64,000 nucleotides of DNA from contig NZ_CP046401.1 of NCBI RefSeq assembly GCF_009762775.1, forward strand, positions 6,212,001-6,276,000. The letters are read 5' to 3'. Positions 55,463 to 63,938 of the stretch are shown piece by piece (position 1 is the stretch's first letter; each line of letters opens with the position of its first letter). This DNA comes from Maribellus comscasis (GTDB lineage Bacteria; Bacteroidota; Bacteroidia; Bacteroidales; Prolixibacteraceae). The position numbers and the translations under genes are program-made. A model generated the notes under the pieces. The model saw only the letters and a list, made by a program, of their open reading frames with translations, was not told the DNA's origin and searched no databases.

Positions 55463-56170
55463 TTAAATATTTAGAACACCACCATAAAATGCTTTTCTTT
55501 TTGTTAAACTGGCCCAAAATTGATTTCCATAGTCATAATGCCACCATTCCTCAGGATAATTTGTAAAACCAAAATGGGTGAGTAAATTATATAATAATCT
55601 TCTGTTTTTTTGAAATTTTAAATCATTTTCTGAAGAACAATACAATTCGTAATAATCTGTTTTTGCACGTTCCCCAAAGTAATCAAATTCTGTTCCCATT
55701 TGTAACTCATTTCCTTTTGAGTCAATGATTGTAATGTCTATCGCCCCTCCGGTCAGGTGCGGAGAAGGTTTATCGGAATCAGTTGATGGAACAGAAACAT
55801 ATCTTTCGGTTTTCTTTAAAAGAAGGGCCTCCTCAATATCCGGATTTTTTGAACGTAATTCCTTTTTATGTTTTTCAAAAAGAGCACGTTGTACAGTGGT
55901 TGGCCGCCACACATCCCAAACCAGAAATTTGTATCCTTGGGGTAAATACTTTGCCGCTTCAACTAATTTTTTTGCAAGGCCTTCTCTGCAATAGCATATT
56001 TCTAATGCTCCTGCTATTTTTTGTTCAAAATATTGAGATTTAACCGTAATATATTTTTCGGCAAAATCATTCAAAGGTATCAACGGTTCATGATTTTCCC
56101 GGATGGGCATATTTTTCCATCCTTTAATTGAAAGGTTTTGTGGTATTGAGTTGTTTACGTCAATTTCCAT
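55463..56170 (-). CDS. VanX-type D-alanyl-D-alanine dipeptidase (M15 family)
   Basis: 235 residues, no signal peptide, so cytoplasmic as for VanX. The zinc site is complete: His138 and Asp145 in SPHLTGGAIDIT, and His211 in EEWWHYDYG with Glu208 as the catalytic base. Arg89 in DVWRP matches the VanX Arg that binds the substrate carboxylate. VanX enzymes split D-Ala-D-Ala. It lies 2 bp after the D-Ala-D-Ala ligase gene, an apparent futile pair unless the ligase product is different or the two act in separate conditions. Confidence 0.9.
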   Translation of the reverse strand: MEIDVNNSIPQNLSIKGWKNMPIRENHEPLIPLNDFAEKYITVKSQYFEQKIAGALEICYCREGLAKKLVEAAKYLPQGYKFLVWDVWRPTTVQRALFEKHKKELRSKNPDIEEALLLKKTERYVSVPSTDSDKPSPHLTGGAIDITIIDSKGNELQMGTEFDYFGERAKTDYYELYCSSENDLKFQKNRRLLYNLLTHFGFTNYPEEWWHYDYGNQFWASLTKRKAFYGGVLNI

Positions 56171-56172
56171 GT

Positions 56173-57339
56173 TTATCCTTTTCCCAACTTTAATGAGTTC
56201 GTGTTTAACGAAAATATATTTTGGTTATAACTTACCATGTAGTTTTCTTTTTCTCTGTTTTGTTTTAACGCTAATTCAATTAACTCGCTGGTAAGCATTG
56301 CAAAATCCATATCAGATGCCTCCCACAGATAAAAGGACAGGGAACCCGGAATGGAGTTTATTTCATTAACATATACCGTGTTATCTTTTTTGTTTATCAA
56401 AAAATCGATACGCGCAACTCCACCACTGTTGAGAACCTTAAACGTTTGTTTTGCCAATTCCTGGATCTGTTTTGTAAGTTCCGGCGCAATTTGGGCAGGT
56501 ATTTGGCGTTTGGCACTGCTCATTCCTTTTGAATTCCCTCCTTTGGTCGTGTATTTATCATTGTAGCTCAATATGTCGCCACTTTTTAAAGGTTCTTCAC
56601 ATACCGAAGCATTTTGTTTATCCGAATTTCCGATAACAGAACAATTGATTTCCTGAAGGTCTGATACAAGTTTTTCAACCAAAATCCGGTTTGAAAATTC
56701 GCCCGCCAACTCCACTGCACTTTCCAATTCTTCTTCATTTTTGGCTGTGGTTATTCCCACACTTGAACCTAAATTTGATGGTTTTACAATTAGAGGGTAA
56801 GCTAATTTGTTTATTTTTTTCAGAATTTCCTGTTTGTTGGTGTGCCATTCTTTATCGTAAAACCACAAATAGTCCACAACCGGCAATCCGCTTTCTTTTA
56901 AAATCATCTTCATCACAATTTTATCCATGCCGGTAGATGAGGATAATACATTGCTGCCTACATAGGGAATATTTTTCAACTCTAAAAAACCCTGAAGTGT
57001 CCCATCTTCTCCGTTTGAGCCATGGATAACGGGAAAAACAACATCAACAGAAGCTATTAATTTCAGGCTCCATAATGTTTTTTTGTATAAATTAAAATTA
57101 TTGGAATGGGTATCAATAATAATTTCTGTACACTCTTTGTTTATTTTTTCTTCTGATTTGTATGTCTCAACTTCCAGCAAAACATCGCCCGTTAACCACT
57201 TTCCTGCTTTGTTAATATATATGGGTATTACGTTATATTTGTTTTTGTCGATAGCATTGATAGCCTGCAAAGCTGAAATCACAGAAATTTCATGTTCAAC
57301 CGACCTGCCACCAAATACAACACCTATGTTTGTTTTCAT
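56173..57339 (-). CDS. D-alanine--D-alanine ligase family protein (ATP-grasp)
   Basis: 388 residues. ATP-grasp motifs: GGRSVEHEIS (Glu15), HGSNGEDGTLQGFL, IVKPSNLGSSVGI (Ser193) and VNEINSIPGSLSFYLW. The omega-loop has Tyr263 in LSYNDKYTTKGG where DdlB has its catalytic Tyr216; VanA-type D-Lac ligases have His there. So D-Ala-D-Ala synthesis is favoured. The C-terminal tail (about 365-388) exceeds the usual end. It sits with MurF-like and VanX-like genes, so it is probably not the housekeeping Ddl. Confidence 0.9.
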   Translation of the reverse strand: MKTNIGVVFGGRSVEHEISVISALQAINAIDKNKYNVIPIYINKAGKWLTGDVLLEVETYKSEEKINKECTEIIIDTHSNNFNLYKKTLWSLKLIASVDVVFPVIHGSNGEDGTLQGFLELKNIPYVGSNVLSSSTGMDKIVMKMILKESGLPVVDYLWFYDKEWHTNKQEILKKINKLAYPLIVKPSNLGSSVGITTAKNEEELESAVELAGEFSNRILVEKLVSDLQEINCSVIGNSDKQNASVCEEPLKSGDILSYNDKYTTKGGNSKGMSSAKRQIPAQIAPELTKQIQELAKQTFKVLNSGGVARIDFLINKKDNTVYVNEINSIPGSLSFYLWEASDMDFAMLTSELIELALKQNREKENYMVSYNQNIFSLNTNSLKLGKG

Positions 57340-57367
57340 TTTATTTTTTTTGTATTTAAGTTATTAT

Positions 57368-58945
57368 TTATTTTTCGTACGTGTCGGGTAAATCATTTTC
57401 ATATAATATTACATCACCCGATTTAACAAATTTACTTATATGCTGACTTGCCTCCGTAAAGTTCTGTGCAATGTAAATATTTTCTGTTTTATACCCCGTC
57501 TCAACCAATCCTTCATAAATAGGTTGCGTAATTTGTTTTCCCACCAAAACCACATAATCACAGGCATCCGAAATTTGTTTTCCAAAGATTCGATTGTAAA
57601 AATCTTGTTTGTCTGCAAGTTCAATCATTCCGGGTGTTATTATAATTTTTCTGGTTCCTTCAATATTTTTCAGAACATTTAAAGCCATTTTTGCACCTAC
57701 CGGGTTGGAATTAAAAGCATCGTCAATAATTGTTATGCCGTTGTTATTCTTTTTTATTTCCATCCGGTGCTGAACAGGAACCATTTTTTTTATTGCGTAG
57801 GAAATATTTTCCAAATCAACTTTTAAATGTCCTGCTAAAATCACGGATGCAAGAATATTCGACAAATTATAATCGCCCAAAAGTTTTGTTTCAAACTCAC
57901 CGATGTTGTCTGTTTTTTGCAGAATATTAAAAGCTGCTCCTTTTTTGCTGTATTTGATATTTGCGACACTGTAATCGGATTCTGTTGTTTGCGTGGAGTA
58001 ATAAAGAGTTTTGCAATTATCTACTTTTTTGTTCCTGATGTACTCATAATCTGCATTTAAAATGCCTAATCCGTCGGGGGGTAATGAATCGATGAGCTCA
58101 AATTTTGTTTTTTGAACATTTTCAATTGTTTTAAAGGTTTCAAGGTGCTGCTCGCCTACGGCTGTAAGAATACCGTATTTTGGGTTGACCAAATCGCAAA
58201 TTTCTTTGATATCGCCGATTTGTTTTGCTCCCATTTCCACAATAAAAACCTGGTGTGTTGGTTTTAGATATTCCCTTATAGTTCGGATAACTCCCATTGT
58301 TGTATTAAAGCTGCCGGGCGTCATCAAAACATTATATTTTTCTGACAAAATTCTGTGGAGAAAATGTTTTGTGCTTGTTTTTCCATAACTACCTGTTATC
58401 CCTATTATCAACAACTCCGGCATTTGTTTAAGAATGCGCTGTGCATCTTTATAATACCAGTTATTTATTTTCTTTTCAACAGGTTGCAGAATGATATTTG
58501 CAAAACCGATAATCAGAAAAGAGAAAACGATTATACCGCATCCGATTAACGCCGTTTTCTCTGAAACTCCTAAAAAAACAGCTGTAACAATAATTGGTGT
58601 GAGCGTTAAAATCCACAGAGCAACATAAAGTCGTTTTGCTCTTTTGGTATATACCAGCGGTTTCTTTTGTTTTTTTGAAAAATAGCTGTACGACAAAAAC
58701 GAATACAGCACAATTACTGTAATAACTGTTGCATAATTGATTTTTGTAAAAAATACCAGGGCAATTATTATGCAAAATATGAGCTCGACAACTCTTTTTT
58801 GTTCAAATAAATATTTTCGCAGCCATCTGTAGTATCGTTTGTTTCTGTATGAATTTAATTGCATCATATGCAATTCGTATTGCAACTTGGCATGAATAAA
58901 CGCAAATAGCGCTAAAAAGCTTACTATCACTACTATTTGTTCCAT
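57368..58945 (-). CDS. Membrane-anchored MurF-like ligase lacking the UDP-MurNAc domain
   Basis: 525 residues from the ATG at 58945, which shares one base with the upstream stop (TGATG). About five membrane helices lie at residues 3-20, 52-68, 70-88, 105-128 and 132-152. Only about 30 residues separate the last from the ATP motif GITGSYGKTSTK (about 182-193). MurF central and C-terminal features follow: VEMGAKQIGDI, GEQHLETF, HRMEI and IDDAFNSNPVGAKMAL. The MurF N-terminal UDP-substrate domain is missing. It probably joins an amino acid or dipeptide, perhaps D-Ala-D-Ala, to a membrane-bound acceptor; the acceptor is unknown. Confidence 0.85.
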   Translation of the reverse strand: MEQIVVIVSFLALFAFIHAKLQYELHMMQLNSYRNKRYYRWLRKYLFEQKRVVELIFCIIIALVFFTKINYATVITVIVLYSFLSYSYFSKKQKKPLVYTKRAKRLYVALWILTLTPIIVTAVFLGVSEKTALIGCGIIVFSFLIIGFANIILQPVEKKINNWYYKDAQRILKQMPELLIIGITGSYGKTSTKHFLHRILSEKYNVLMTPGSFNTTMGVIRTIREYLKPTHQVFIVEMGAKQIGDIKEICDLVNPKYGILTAVGEQHLETFKTIENVQKTKFELIDSLPPDGLGILNADYEYIRNKKVDNCKTLYYSTQTTESDYSVANIKYSKKGAAFNILQKTDNIGEFETKLLGDYNLSNILASVILAGHLKVDLENISYAIKKMVPVQHRMEIKKNNNGITIIDDAFNSNPVGAKMALNVLKNIEGTRKIIITPGMIELADKQDFYNRIFGKQISDACDYVVLVGKQITQPIYEGLVETGYKTENIYIAQNFTEASQHISKFVKSGDVILYENDLPDTYEK

Positions 58946-59718
58946 CAATGTTCCTTTTTTGCTGTAAGAAAATTGTTTACTATAATTAAAAACTCATTTA
59001 GTTTTTCTAAAAAGCTATAATGTCCGCTGTTTTTTAATACCACAAGGCCGGCATCGGGAATTAGTTTTTCCATAATTTTTGCATCGGATACTGATGTTTC
59101 TGTATCATTTTCTCCCCAAATTAATAAGGTTGGCGATTTCATTTTTGGCATCACGTGTTTTAAATCCTCGTTTACTACTTTTACTAAAATATCCCGGATT
59201 ATTCCGTTTGCATTTTGATAATCGCTTGAACCGTTCTTTTTTCGGTAGTTTTCCAATATCGCATTTGCTTTTTGACTGCTAAATAACAAAAGAACTATTT
59301 TTTTAATTGTTTTATAGGTATAAACTTTAAAATAGTATTTTAGCTTTCGTTTGGGCTTTACGCCTGCGCTACCAACTAAAATTACCTTTTCGGTTTTATT
59401 TCTGGAAGAAAACAAAATTGAAACCCTGCCGCCAAAAGAATGACCAATCAAAATTGGATTTTTAATGTTTTCTGTTTTAATAAAAGACTCAATAAACTGC
59501 GTGTATTCCTCAACTCCCCATATTTCTTTTGGAGGATCGCTTTCTCCAAATCCGGGAAAATCGATAGAATAAACCTGAAATTTTTTTTCCAATTCATTTT
59601 GAACCCTTTCAAAGATTTTTAAATCGCAGCCCCAGCCATGCAGCAGCAATACAGTTGCACCTTCTCCCGTTTTTTTGAATCTGATATTTAATCCATTGAT
59701 ATTTTTGCTTTGTATCAT
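58945..59718 (-). CDS. Alpha/beta hydrolase, first gene of the D-Ala-D-Ala operon
   Basis: 257 residues. LLLHGWGCDLKIFERV gives the oxyanion region, GHSFGGRVSI the nucleophile Ser, WGENDTETSV the Asp and NSGHYSFLEKL the His, so the triad is complete. It has no signal peptide. The family includes esterases, peptidases and thioesterases; the partner genes suggest release or transfer of a D-Ala-containing unit. Its stop shares one base with the MurF-like start, so translation is coupled. Confidence 0.85.
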   Translation of the reverse strand: MIQSKNINGLNIRFKKTGEGATVLLLHGWGCDLKIFERVQNELEKKFQVYSIDFPGFGESDPPKEIWGVEEYTQFIESFIKTENIKNPILIGHSFGGRVSILFSSRNKTEKVILVGSAGVKPKRKLKYYFKVYTYKTIKKIVLLLFSSQKANAILENYRKKNGSSDYQNANGIIRDILVKVVNEDLKHVMPKMKSPTLLIWGENDTETSVSDAKIMEKLIPDAGLVVLKNSGHYSFLEKLNEFLIIVNNFLTAKKEH

Positions 59719-59738
59719 CTTTTTGCAATTGTAATTTA

Positions 59739-59746
59739 CAAAAGTA
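59739..59746 (-). promoter_or_regulatory. Bacteroidota -7 box of the D-Ala-D-Ala operon
   Basis: The minus strand reads TACTTTTG, an exact TAnnTTTG match, 20 bases before the alpha/beta hydrolase ATG at 59718. No TTTG at -33. It is the only promoter-like site seen for the five-gene operon. Confidence 0.4.
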
Positions 59747-59954
59747 GCATTAGTCTTTCGATTTTACCTGTTCAGACGGGAGGATAATACTCCTTTTTTT
59801 TAACAACATCCGGTTTATTAGCCGGTTTGGTTTGTCTGCATATTTGGCGTATGTGCATTTATTTTTTAACATTCCGGCCGGACAGAAATTGCTCCGGGAA
59901 AAGATAAAAATGGCTCAAAATTCAGAGCATTTTAAATATTTGTGTCCTATTTGT

Positions 59955-62096
59955 TTAATTTTTTATATCGACCCAGGTTTCCTCTATTTCTTTCATAATT
60001 TTCGAGGATGTTCCCGCGATATTGTAAAACAAACGAAGTTGCTGCTTTTTTAAATGATTGTCTGACAAAACGATTTGTTCCTTCAGCTCCATTAATACAG
60101 GTGAGAGTTCAGTAGGAATTATATTTTTCTGACTAACAAGATATTTACTGGCTTCATTTAGCACTTTGTTGATTTGATTGGTTATAACCGATATGTTTTC
60201 AATAACCGGCATGTTGGTTTCGCGGTGTGCCCCCAGCGCCGATATATGCGACAAGAGGGCATGATTTAAATAAGTCAGCGTGAGTGCATGTTGCATTAGT
60301 TGTCGTTTGCTTCGGGGTTCCTGTCGCATGCTGTTCCAGGCCAACGCCAGTTCATTGTCGGCTAAATGTGCTTCCCGGCGTGCAATCCGGTAGGCCAGGT
60401 CATCGGCGCTGGTTTCTTTGTATTCACTCACAATTGCCTCCAGGTAAGCCATGTTTTTCTGCATAGCTTTTGAAATAAGTTCGGGCATACGGCGGTATTG
60501 CCACCCGGGCCACAAAAACCGAATAGTAAGAAACGACAAAGTCGCTCCAAGCAGTGTGTCAATCAGGCGCGGAAGCATGATATGCAGCCCCGCGTCTTTT
60601 GATATCAGGTTAAATGCACTAATGACAAATGTTGTGATAAAGATTACTGCGATGGAATATTTTGTTCGCAACCAATAGAAGAAGGCGAGGGCAGAGGCCA
60701 TCATCAAAATTACCTGAGAAGCAACGCTGGTGAAAATATGCAAAAGTAAAGCACCAAAAATTACACCGGTAACTGTTCCCAATAAACGCTGAAATAATCT
60801 TCGGCGTGTATCACTGTAGGTAATCTGGCTTACAAACAAACTGGTTAACATCACCCAGGCACCTTTATCCAGGGAAAGAGATCGCTCCAGGATAAAACCA
60901 ACCATAAAACTTAAACTTAGTCGAAGCGCATATCGCATTCGCGGATGTGAAAAATTTAGTTGTCTGCGAAAACGTTCAATCGGACTCCGTTCATCTTTTC
61001 GTAAACGCGGAATGGAAGTACCCTGTATAATGTCGTCGAGATATTTTAGTGAAATGTGTGAGCGGTAAAGATTATGATGTAATAAAACCAACGGTTGTGC
61101 AATGGAGGCATCCATTTCTTTTAGTTTTATTTCAATGGCATCTGATATCCATTCCAATGCTTTGGGATGATGATATTCAACTCCCGTGAGCATATTTTCT
61201 GCAACCTTCCGCGATGCAAATGCCAGCTGCCGAAGCATCTCTCCAAATCCTTCCATCACTTCCAGCCGTTCTTCTTCGTCGCTTAGTTTGTCATGTCTCT
61301 CATGGCTTGAAGCTGCCCGTTCGTGCAGGCTTTGCAATAGCATAAAACGCTGAAGATAGGGGCGCAGGGGCTCCTGGTTTTCAAGTTCTCTGCCATAGTT
61401 GTTTAACACTTCTTTTATTTTTTCCAGCGTGTTAACAACATTGATGTTTAACAGGGCCAAATCTTTATTGATGGACTCTTGTTCCTGCTTTTTACTTGGG
61501 AACAGCATCGCCTTTTTTTCCAGATAATTTGCCAGCTGTTCAAATCCTACAGCCATTTGTTCATCCAGCAGGCGCCAGGGATTCTGATATAATAAAATCA
61601 AGGTAAATACTCCGTGGAAAAGCGCTCCCAGCGGAAGTAAAACCGCCTGCCAGTACCAGGCCGGACTGATTTCAATTCCCAGCATCGCGTAAATGCCAAC
61701 CAGTACCGAGCCGAATGTAATTGCCCGGTAGCGCTCGCCAATTCCGCCAATAAGAATAAAAACAATGGTTGAAAGAACAAATCCTGCCCCCAGCAACCAG
61801 GTATAATTGTTTAATAGCCCAACAGAAAAACTTGAGATAAAAAAACTTACAATGGTGATTGACAGGGCTTTTATTCTTCCTTTTGGATGATCATTGGTTT
61901 CTGAAAGTGCACCGGCGAGTGCCCCCAGCGCCAGTGTTACTCCGTAAAAAGGTTTTCCGGCAACAATAAACGGAATAGCCAGAATTCCCATCGACGCAGT
62001 TGCGCGCAATGCGTTAAGCCGTCTCGGGTGACGCCAAAAATCCTGCTGAAATTTTTTAATATTTAATTGTAAGTATTGAAATTTCTCTTTGCTCAT
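59955..62096 (-). CDS. FUSC family membrane protein (YccS/YhfK-like)
   Basis: 713 residues with two membrane blocks of about five to six helices each (about 35-170 and 400-540). Each is followed by a helical cytoplasmic region. The second block opens HPRMRYALRLSLSFMVGFIL and has WVMLTSLFVSQITYSDTRRRLFQRL, a FUSC-type signature. Relatives include YccS and aromatic acid efflux proteins; cargo is unknown. The spacing to the upstream M49-like gene is divergent, with promoter boxes for both. Confidence 0.87.
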   Translation of the reverse strand: MSKEKFQYLQLNIKKFQQDFWRHPRRLNALRATASMGILAIPFIVAGKPFYGVTLALGALAGALSETNDHPKGRIKALSITIVSFFISSFSVGLLNNYTWLLGAGFVLSTIVFILIGGIGERYRAITFGSVLVGIYAMLGIEISPAWYWQAVLLPLGALFHGVFTLILLYQNPWRLLDEQMAVGFEQLANYLEKKAMLFPSKKQEQESINKDLALLNINVVNTLEKIKEVLNNYGRELENQEPLRPYLQRFMLLQSLHERAASSHERHDKLSDEEERLEVMEGFGEMLRQLAFASRKVAENMLTGVEYHHPKALEWISDAIEIKLKEMDASIAQPLVLLHHNLYRSHISLKYLDDIIQGTSIPRLRKDERSPIERFRRQLNFSHPRMRYALRLSLSFMVGFILERSLSLDKGAWVMLTSLFVSQITYSDTRRRLFQRLLGTVTGVIFGALLLHIFTSVASQVILMMASALAFFYWLRTKYSIAVIFITTFVISAFNLISKDAGLHIMLPRLIDTLLGATLSFLTIRFLWPGWQYRRMPELISKAMQKNMAYLEAIVSEYKETSADDLAYRIARREAHLADNELALAWNSMRQEPRSKRQLMQHALTLTYLNHALLSHISALGAHRETNMPVIENISVITNQINKVLNEASKYLVSQKNIIPTELSPVLMELKEQIVLSDNHLKKQQLRLFYNIAGTSSKIMKEIEETWVDIKN

Positions 62097-62112
62097 TTGC
62101 TTATTTATTTTG

Positions 62113-62120
62113 CAAAGCTA
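62113..62120 (-). promoter_or_regulatory. Bacteroidota -7 box before the FUSC gene
   Basis: The minus strand reads TAGCTTTG, an exact TAnnTTTG match, 16 bases before the ATG at 62096. A TTG lies about 16 bases upstream, only a partial -33 element. Confidence 0.4.
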
Positions 62121-62224
62121 ACGAATGAAGTTAAACAATGGTTGAAAAGAAAATACGACAATGAAAAATAAAAGATTCAGATAAACTTGATTAAAAACAA
62201 GTTCAGATTAATGGCTACATTTTG

Positions 62225-62232
62225 TAGTTTTG
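62225..62232 (+). promoter_or_regulatory. Bacteroidota -7 box before the M49-like peptidase gene
   Basis: TAGTTTTG is an exact TAnnTTTG match, 21 bases before the ATG at 62254. The in-frame TTG at 62230 overlaps this box, which argues against its use as a start. Confidence 0.4.
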
Positions 62233-62253
62233 AACGAAATTAAATCTTCTACA

Positions 62254-63894
62254 ATGAAAAAAGTACTTGTTTTGATGCTTGCGGTAATTGTTCTTTTCGC
62301 TTGCAATTCAACGTCACAAAAAAAAGAAACAATTCAAGAAAATAATACAATGAAACAGAAAGCAGAGGAGTTTGTGCCATTCGCATTAAAAACAGATTTA
62401 AACGTTTTAACAGAAAAGGAAAAACAGATGTTGCCTTTGTTATTTGACGCAGCTAAAATAATGGAAGAGATTTACTGGAAGGAAGCATTTGGCGAAAAGG
62501 ATAATTTATTTAATGAAGATTTGGATGAGTACACACGTAAGTTTTTGCAAATTAATTATGGTCCGTGGGAGCGTTTGAATAATAACGAGCCCTTTTTACC
62601 GAAATATGGAAAAAAACCGGCAGGTGCCAATTTTTATCCCGCTGACCTGACAAAAGAAGAATTTAAGGGCTGGGATAATGAAAACAAAACCAGCTTGTAT
62701 ACCATGATTCGCAGGGGGGAAGACCGAGAATTGATTGCTATTCCGTATCATGATTTCTTTGAGGAGGAAACACAAAAAGCAGCGGATTTAATTTTGCAGG
62801 CTGCCGAGCTGGCTGAAGAAGAAGGTTTAAAAAATTATCTTCTAAAAAGAGCGGAAGCATTGTTGACAGATGAATATTTTGAAAGCGATGTTGCCTGGAT
62901 GGAGATGAAAAACAACACCATCGATTTTATTGTCGGGCCCATTGAAAATTACGAAGACCAGTTGTTTGGCTACAAAGCTGCTCACGAATCATTTATTCTG
63001 ATAAAAGACAAAGGATGGAGCGAAAAACTTACAAAGTTTGCTGCTTTGCTTCCGGGGCTCCAAAAGGCGCTGCCCTGCGAACAGGTATACAAAGATGAGA
63101 CGCCGGGTATTGATTCCGATATGAATGTGTATGACGCCATTTTTTATGCAGGCGATTGTAATGCCGGAAGTAAAACCATTGCCATAAATTTGCCAAACGA
63201 TGAGGTCGTGCGTGAAACAAAAGGAAGTCGCAAACTTCAGTTAAAAAATTCGATGCAGGCCAAATTTGATAAAATTCTGGTTCCGATATCCGACCTTCTG
63301 ATTGCCGAAGATCAGCGCAAACACGTAAAATTTGATGCCTTTTTTGAAAATACAATGTTTCATGAAGTAGCACATGGTTTGGGACTTGGAAATACGACCG
63401 ATAAAAGTACAACCGTTCGCGAAGCTTTAAAAGATACTTACACTTCGATTGAAGAAGGAAAAGCCGATATTCTGGGTTTGTGGTGTGTTTACAAACTAAA
63501 TGAAATGGGGGAGTTGGGCGAAAAAGATATGATGGACAATTTTGTAACTTTTATGGCCGGAATTTTTCGTTCTGTTCGGTTTGGGGCCGCCAGTGCTCAC
63601 GGAAAAGCGAACATGATGCGTTTTTACTATTTCCAGGAAACCGGTGCTTTTGAACGTGATGCAGATACAGGAACTTACCGAGTAAATTTTGAAAAAATGA
63701 AGGAAGCCATGCTTTCACTTTCTGAAACAATTTTGAAAATTCAGGGAGACGGTGATTACGAAGCTGCGAAATCTTTGATTGTGGAAAAAGGTTTTATTCG
63801 CGAAGAGTTGCAAAAGGATTTAATTCGAATTGGCGACGCCGGTATTCCCCGCGATATTGTTTTTGAGCAAGGACCGGAGGTACTCGGACTTTAA
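62254..63894 (+). CDS. M49 (dipeptidyl peptidase III)-like zinc peptidase lipoprotein
   Basis: 546 residues from the ATG at 62254, with a lipoprotein signal ending in VLFAC. The C-terminal half has the zinc site MFHEVAHGLGLGN and, about 50 residues later, EEGKADILGLW, the layout of DPP III-type peptidases. Classical M49 enzymes carry HEXXGH with one extra residue; here the motif is plain HEXXH. The N-terminal half includes FYPADLTKEEFKGW and GDREL, as in bacterial relatives. Likely a periplasmic or surface peptidase removing dipeptides, but activity is not certain. A hairpin terminator follows. Confidence 0.8.
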   Translation: MKKVLVLMLAVIVLFACNSTSQKKETIQENNTMKQKAEEFVPFALKTDLNVLTEKEKQMLPLLFDAAKIMEEIYWKEAFGEKDNLFNEDLDEYTRKFLQINYGPWERLNNNEPFLPKYGKKPAGANFYPADLTKEEFKGWDNENKTSLYTMIRRGEDRELIAIPYHDFFEEETQKAADLILQAAELAEEEGLKNYLLKRAEALLTDEYFESDVAWMEMKNNTIDFIVGPIENYEDQLFGYKAAHESFILIKDKGWSEKLTKFAALLPGLQKALPCEQVYKDETPGIDSDMNVYDAIFYAGDCNAGSKTIAINLPNDEVVRETKGSRKLQLKNSMQAKFDKILVPISDLLIAEDQRKHVKFDAFFENTMFHEVAHGLGLGNTTDKSTTVREALKDTYTSIEEGKADILGLWCVYKLNEMGELGEKDMMDNFVTFMAGIFRSVRFGAASAHGKANMMRFYYFQETGAFERDADTGTYRVNFEKMKEAMLSLSETILKIQGDGDYEAAKSLIVEKGFIREELQKDLIRIGDAGIPRDIVFEQGPEVLGL

Positions 63895-63907
63895 TAAAAA
63901 ATGGATA

Positions 63908-63938
63908 AACAGGGATTTTTTGTGGTTCCTGTTTTTTT
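63908..63938 (+). terminator. Hairpin terminator after the M49-like gene
   Basis: AACAGGGA pairs with TTCCTGTT (8 bp including one G-T) around a 10-base loop, and the right arm runs into TTTTTG. It starts 14 bases after the stop. The remaining bases to 64000 show no gene. Confidence 0.6.

Noticed and set aside
54313..59718. Complete VanHAX-type glycopeptide resistance operon
   Set aside because: No D-lactate dehydrogenase (VanH) or VanRS pair; the ligase has the Ddl-type Tyr, not the VanA His.
59810..59885. CCGG-rich palindromes (CCGGTTTATTAGCCGG and TCCGGCCGGA)
   Set aside because: Short and not followed by a T-run in either direction; position does not fit a convincing terminator or operator.
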